DNA from: Pochonia chlamydosporia 170
Taxonomy: Eukaryota > Ascomycota > Sordariomycetes > Hypocreales > Clavicipitaceae
DNA length: 64,000 nt
Assembly: GCF_001653235.2 (NCBI RefSeq)
Contig: NC_035792.1
Coordinates: forward strand, 1,302,001-1,366,000
Direction of reading: 5' to 3'
Shown here: positions 60,101 through 64,000 of the stretch, piece by piece
Layout of the letters: every line of letters starts with the position of its first letter
How positions within the stretch are numbered: the stretch's first letter is position 1
Notes under the pieces: model-generated
Databases searched by the model: none
What the model saw: the letters and a program-made list of their open reading frames with translations, nothing else
Told to the model about the DNA's origin: nothing
Position numbers and translations under genes: made by a program

Positions 60101-61563
60101 GTTGATGGATGTAGATGTGAGGTCTTGAAGATGTATCTAGACGTGTCGCGAAGTCGCGTTGATGACGTTGAGTCAAATGCAGAGTAAAGTGTCGAGTGAG
60201 AGAGGGTGTGCGTAAGAGGGAAAGTAGAAGCGGGGGAGGCCAAGGGGGGCGCGCGAGGGGGATGGCAACATAAATACGTGGATGAAATCAGTCAGCTCAG
60301 TCGCGCCCGAGGACTTGCAAAAACACTGGATCAGTAACGTGGAGCAGGCGAGGAAAACAGCGGAAAATGAGGTGGTGTTATTTTTTGTTTGGGGCCAATT
60401 CGGGAAATGCGTTTGGCGCTAACCCTGATTTGGGTGGGGCGTGTGCCTGCGCGTTTGAGTGACTTGGGAGGGATGGACGGTCAGCTTGTGTGAAAGTACC
60501 TGGTGATCTGGGAACTCAGTCGGCCATGTACCTCTGTTATTGTGCAGGAGAGAGAGCTCCGCATTACCTGGTGTCTGGTTGTGTTGCAAAGTGGGGCGGC
60601 CTTGGGAGTGATCTGTGTCTGATCTGGCTGTTGTGCCAACTTGGGGACTGATCTGGAGTGAACCAGTTGGCACCTTGCCTAATGCCCGTTGGAGTGGTGC
60701 CTGTGAGGCCGAAGGATGCGCCACAATACAAACGCCACAGCTGCCTGGACTTGGACGCTCTCCAACATTACCACCAAGTACATCTTCACCACATGTAACA
60801 GATCTTAGGCACTGTGCTTCATCCCAAGGAGAACATGGATCATTGAACACACTGTGACACCAGTTAACGCCTTGGGGCTTCGAGTGCTGGTTTGTTCGCA
60901 TGCTGTTCATCACTACACCAAGTTCACACACTCGGCAGGCAGGAAGGTGCAGTGGCAGCGTACAAGGGAAGGAGCAACTTAGATCGAGGCTCTCCAAACA
61001 CCTTAGGTACCTATAGGAAGTCACACAGGCACAGATGAGATGGCACAGTTAGGCTTCATAATAAGTTACACATGGCGAATAGTAAAGTCGCACCTCATGA
61101 TGCCTCGTCTATCACTGGTCAACAATGTACAATTCGTTGATATATACCCTACAACACTTAATGATACACACAACAACCTGCCACCCATTCCTGACTGTTC
61201 TTCACTCCTTGTGTTCAGTCCCTTATCCAAGCCGACCTGCTGTGACTCCAGCCAAAATTAAAACGTCCAAAGAACCAAAAGAAGCAAGTACTTAACGCCG
61301 ATGCCATGCCAGGCCATGCCATGCAACATGCTCATTCCGATCCCGATTCCGATCCGCTGCTACCATGTCAAGCTGCAGCCAGTCTATATTCCGGCTTGCA
61401 GCTCTATTTCCATACTTCCTGTTCATCAGGGGTCATACTTGATAAAGTCGCAGTCGTTATCGTTGTTGTAAACCCTGAGCAGAACGCCCCTGCTTTTCCC
61501 ATGACTATAAGTAATAATCATCCACAGAAACCGCTGAAAGCTCCATTTCGATTACCCGCGATA
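60101..61563. other. Intergenic, histone H4 promoter side and APC3 3' flank
   Basis: The first 300 bases hold the H4 leader and promoter. Short GCCATGCC and CGATTCC-type direct repeats occur near 61306-61360. The 201-codon minus-strand open frame at 60419-61024 shows no domain and is not called. Confidence 0.5.
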
Positions 61564-64000
61564 TCATGCCATCATTGAATCGTCCATCGGTACATCTTCT
61601 TCAAAGCTTTCAATCGCTTCTTTAATCTTTGGTCCAGCCTAGAATCACTCAAGTCAGTCAAATGATCACTAATCAACGAAACGGCGGTAACGTCTCTGCT
61701 CACCTTTGGATCTAGGGCCAGCGCAATGGTGAAGTGCCGTACAGCCAACTGCCTCTCATTCGTATTCCTATACAGCGTTCCAAGTAGGAAGTGAACAGTA
61801 GCCTCGTCGGGAGCAAGGTCTTTGAGTATCATCAGCTCCTTCTGCGCTGCCTCAATTTGTCCGACAGTGAGCAGTGCTCGGGCCTTCTTGTACCGAGTTT
61901 GTGCTGCTCTCGGTGCAAGCTCTGCTGCCTTGGAATATGCGTGCAGGGCTTGTATCATTTGTTTCTGCTTCTCCAACACACCTCCCATGCAGCATATCAG
62001 CACGGCATTGTTGGGATTGATAGTCTGTGCGGCATAATAGTGGTCGTACGCCTTGTCATAGGCGCCAAGCCTCTCCTGTACTCTACCGATGCCATAGTAG
62101 GCGTTGTAGTGTCGTCTGTCGGCAGCAATGGCCTGACGATATGCTGTGAGTGCCTTGTCGTACTCTTCATTGGCGACGTGCTCATGTCCTTGTAATGTGA
62201 AAGCGTATGCAAACTTGGGGTCGAGTTGAGTTGCACGTTTGAAGCAGCGAAGCGCCTGTTCTGGGTCTCGAGCCAGAGACCAAGCATTACCCAAAGCACA
62301 CCAAGCCTGCGGCGAGTGCCAGGCGGAATCGACCAGTTCATGTGCCAGGAAGGAGAGGTCAGTTTCTCGCTTCAAGTGCCACAAAACTGTCGAGTACACT
62401 TCCATATCTTGCAGACGAGATGGAGCTTGGACACGCATTCTGCGGAAGAACTTTTCCGCTTCCGCGTAGGCTGCTTGCTCGTAGTAGGATCGGCCCATCT
62501 GAGAAAGAACCCACGGAGTGCCTTGCTGGGCAGACGGGAGTGAGCCGAAGGCTTGCAGAGCCTCCTGACATTGGAACCTGGAAAGCGAATAATATCCATT
62601 GCCCAGCTTTTTCATGAGATCCAGTGTCCATTTAAGCGCTTCCTCAACTTTGACAACATCAGACTCGACCACTTTGGGCGCTGCTGGCTGTGGTGCCGGT
62701 TCTCTCGTTCTTGAGGTCTCTCCGTGATCGACGTCGGCTTGGTCATCCACAGGTTTTCTATTTCCACTGACAACTCTGCCGACGCTTGAGCCACTAGAAC
62801 CAGGTCGTATGATACGTGAGACCGGGGGCCTAGCCTTTTTCAACTCACGTCCAGCGGACGCTCCTATCGTCGCTGCCCCTGCGTTAGCCTTTGTAGAAGG
62901 TTTGAACATGTTGAGCCTGGCACTCCGTCTAGTCGCATGCTCGTCTGTGTTAGTTGATCTTGGAACCGGGTGGCCTGAAAGCGTTCGTTTCCTCTCCACT
63001 GCGGCTATGTGACCGGTCCTCGCGCCTCCACCTGCCGCTGTTGTGGTTGCTGTTGTCGGACCATCAGGCAATAGTTCCACAGGATGGTGCTCCTGTCCAG
63101 GCCGAGCATTCCTCTTCGTTGCTAACCTGTAATTCATACGTGGAGGTCCGTCGAGCCCAGTATCGACGCCCTGAACATTCCTGGCTCTCCTCGCTGGCGC
63201 CTGTGGTGGCTCCTGTCCATACACCGGTCTCGCAGCTGTTGCGTCTGCCAAGCTTTGAGGTCCGGTCGGAGTTTCCATTCCTTCTGCAACAGAAGTCGGT
63301 TGGCTGCTCGTAGATGCCGCAAGTCGCAAGCGCGCATTCTGGATTTTGGACATGAAATCATTCTCGGGAGCCTCCGTAAACATGTCCACCACAGGGCTGC
63401 TTGTTTCCGCTGATGAGAAGCCAATATTGAAAGGATCAGATCCCAAATCCGCCGGCACGTTCCTCGTGATTGCTCGTTTTGACGAAATTACATCCAGGGG
63501 CGCTTCTCTCGCATACTCCGCGGTGTTTGATACGACATCTGATTCAAAGCTCTGAGCCAAGCCTTCGTTTGATCTAAATATGTTGGGGACACGAACGTTG
63601 ATGCCCATGTCGCAAAGTGCCGTAAACGCATCCCACATGAACGGATTTTTCTTTAATGATTCTTCGAAACAGCTCACAGCCTTCTTCTTATCCCCATAGG
63701 CACGATGCAGCTTTCCGAGCAAACAAAGAATAGCGGGTGTGTCCGGGAATCCCGCCCTCGTCGTAGCCGTGTGCCTTCCAACGCTGCATTTCTGCGACCA
63801 CAGGCCTTTCGACTTCTCAAGAGCCACGATGCCATCCTTGTTTCGCTCCAACGCTAGACAGGCTTGAGCAAAGACCCAAGCACAACCCAGGTTGACCCCA
63901 CGGTATCCCATGGGCTTGGAGATATCATACGCTGATCGATGGTCACCAAGTCGCAGGTGGCAAAGCGCATAGAGGTACGCAGCATCTGCGGCCTTGGGAT
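61564..64000 (-). CDS. CDC27: APC3/Cdc27 subunit of the anaphase-promoting complex, 5' end beyond window
   Basis: The 3' part of the gene is present: a long exon (64000-61704) and a final exon (61638-61564) joined by a 65-base intron. This gives 789 visible residues, with the N-terminus off the right edge. The order is TPRs at the N-terminal side (WVFAQACLALERNKDGI, LGKLHRAYGDKKKAVSCFEE), a long disordered Ser/Arg/Pro-rich segment, then a C-terminal superhelix of TPRs (WCALGNAWSLARDPEQALRC, YAFTLQGHEHVANEEYDKAL, YYGIGRVQERLGAYDKAYDH and onward). APC3 binds Cdc20/Cdh1 tails and ubiquitylates mitotic cyclins and securin as part of the APC/C. The spliced end is acidic (IKEAIESFEEDVPMDDSMMA). Confidence 0.93.

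Noticed and set aside
60419..61024. 201-codon minus-strand frame upstream of histone H4
   Set aside because: It has no domain and is rich in Cys, His, Ser and Pro like other spurious frames. It lies in the H4 promoter side.

Overview
The window is nuclear DNA of a filamentous ascomycete, most likely a Sordariomycete and probably Hypocreales. This is inferred from short GT-AG introns of about 50-140 bases inside compact genes, class-typical proteins (Ycf1/MRP-type ABC transporter, fungal Nup82, Tti1, cyanase, class I mannosidase, SesA-like/NACHT STAND protein) and kexin-processed small secreted proteins. The genus cannot be named from sequence alone. Exon boundaries below were worked out by hand from splice consensus, reading phase and family similarity.

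Layout. Bases 1-550 hold a small two-exon gene of unknown function on the minus strand. About 13 kb then follow (551-13469) with no gene I can support. From 13.5 to 38 kb lies a housekeeping block: a full-length ABCC transporter (-), a DUF1749 alpha/beta hydrolase (-), TTI1 (+), an NPY1-like NADH pyrophosphatase (-), a PQ-loop transporter (+), TIM23 (+), a proline-rich unknown (+), a GH47 alpha-1,2-mannosidase (-) and cyanase (+, broken in this assembly by an N and a frameshift). A 298-bp MITE-like element with about 48-bp inverted ends and an 8-bp target duplication sits in front of the PQ-loop gene.

From 38.5 to 47 kb the window looks accessory. It has a 1145-residue STAND/NACHT NTPase, a 22-bp tandem repeat, and two secreted-protein genes with strong TATA boxes. 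The first encodes a kexin-site protein with nine SPPGGI repeats whose frame continues past three successive in-frame TAG codons to a TAA. This is the most unusual signal in the window: it could be recoding or A-to-I editing, or a gene decaying by C-to-T mutation.

From 47.7 kb to the end a second housekeeping block carries an EBP-type sterol isomerase (+), a low-complexity unknown (-), NUP82 (-), nuclear cap-binding protein CBP20 (+), mitoribosomal protein mL60 (-), TRAPP subunit Trs20/sedlin (+), histone H4 (-) and APC3/Cdc27 (-, running off the right edge). Several neighbours are divergent pairs (hydrolase/TTI1, mannosidase/cyanase, NUP82/CBP20, mL60/TRS20) or convergent pairs (TTI1/NPY1, CBP20/mL60, TRS20/H4). 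I see no shared pathway or biosynthetic cluster among them.
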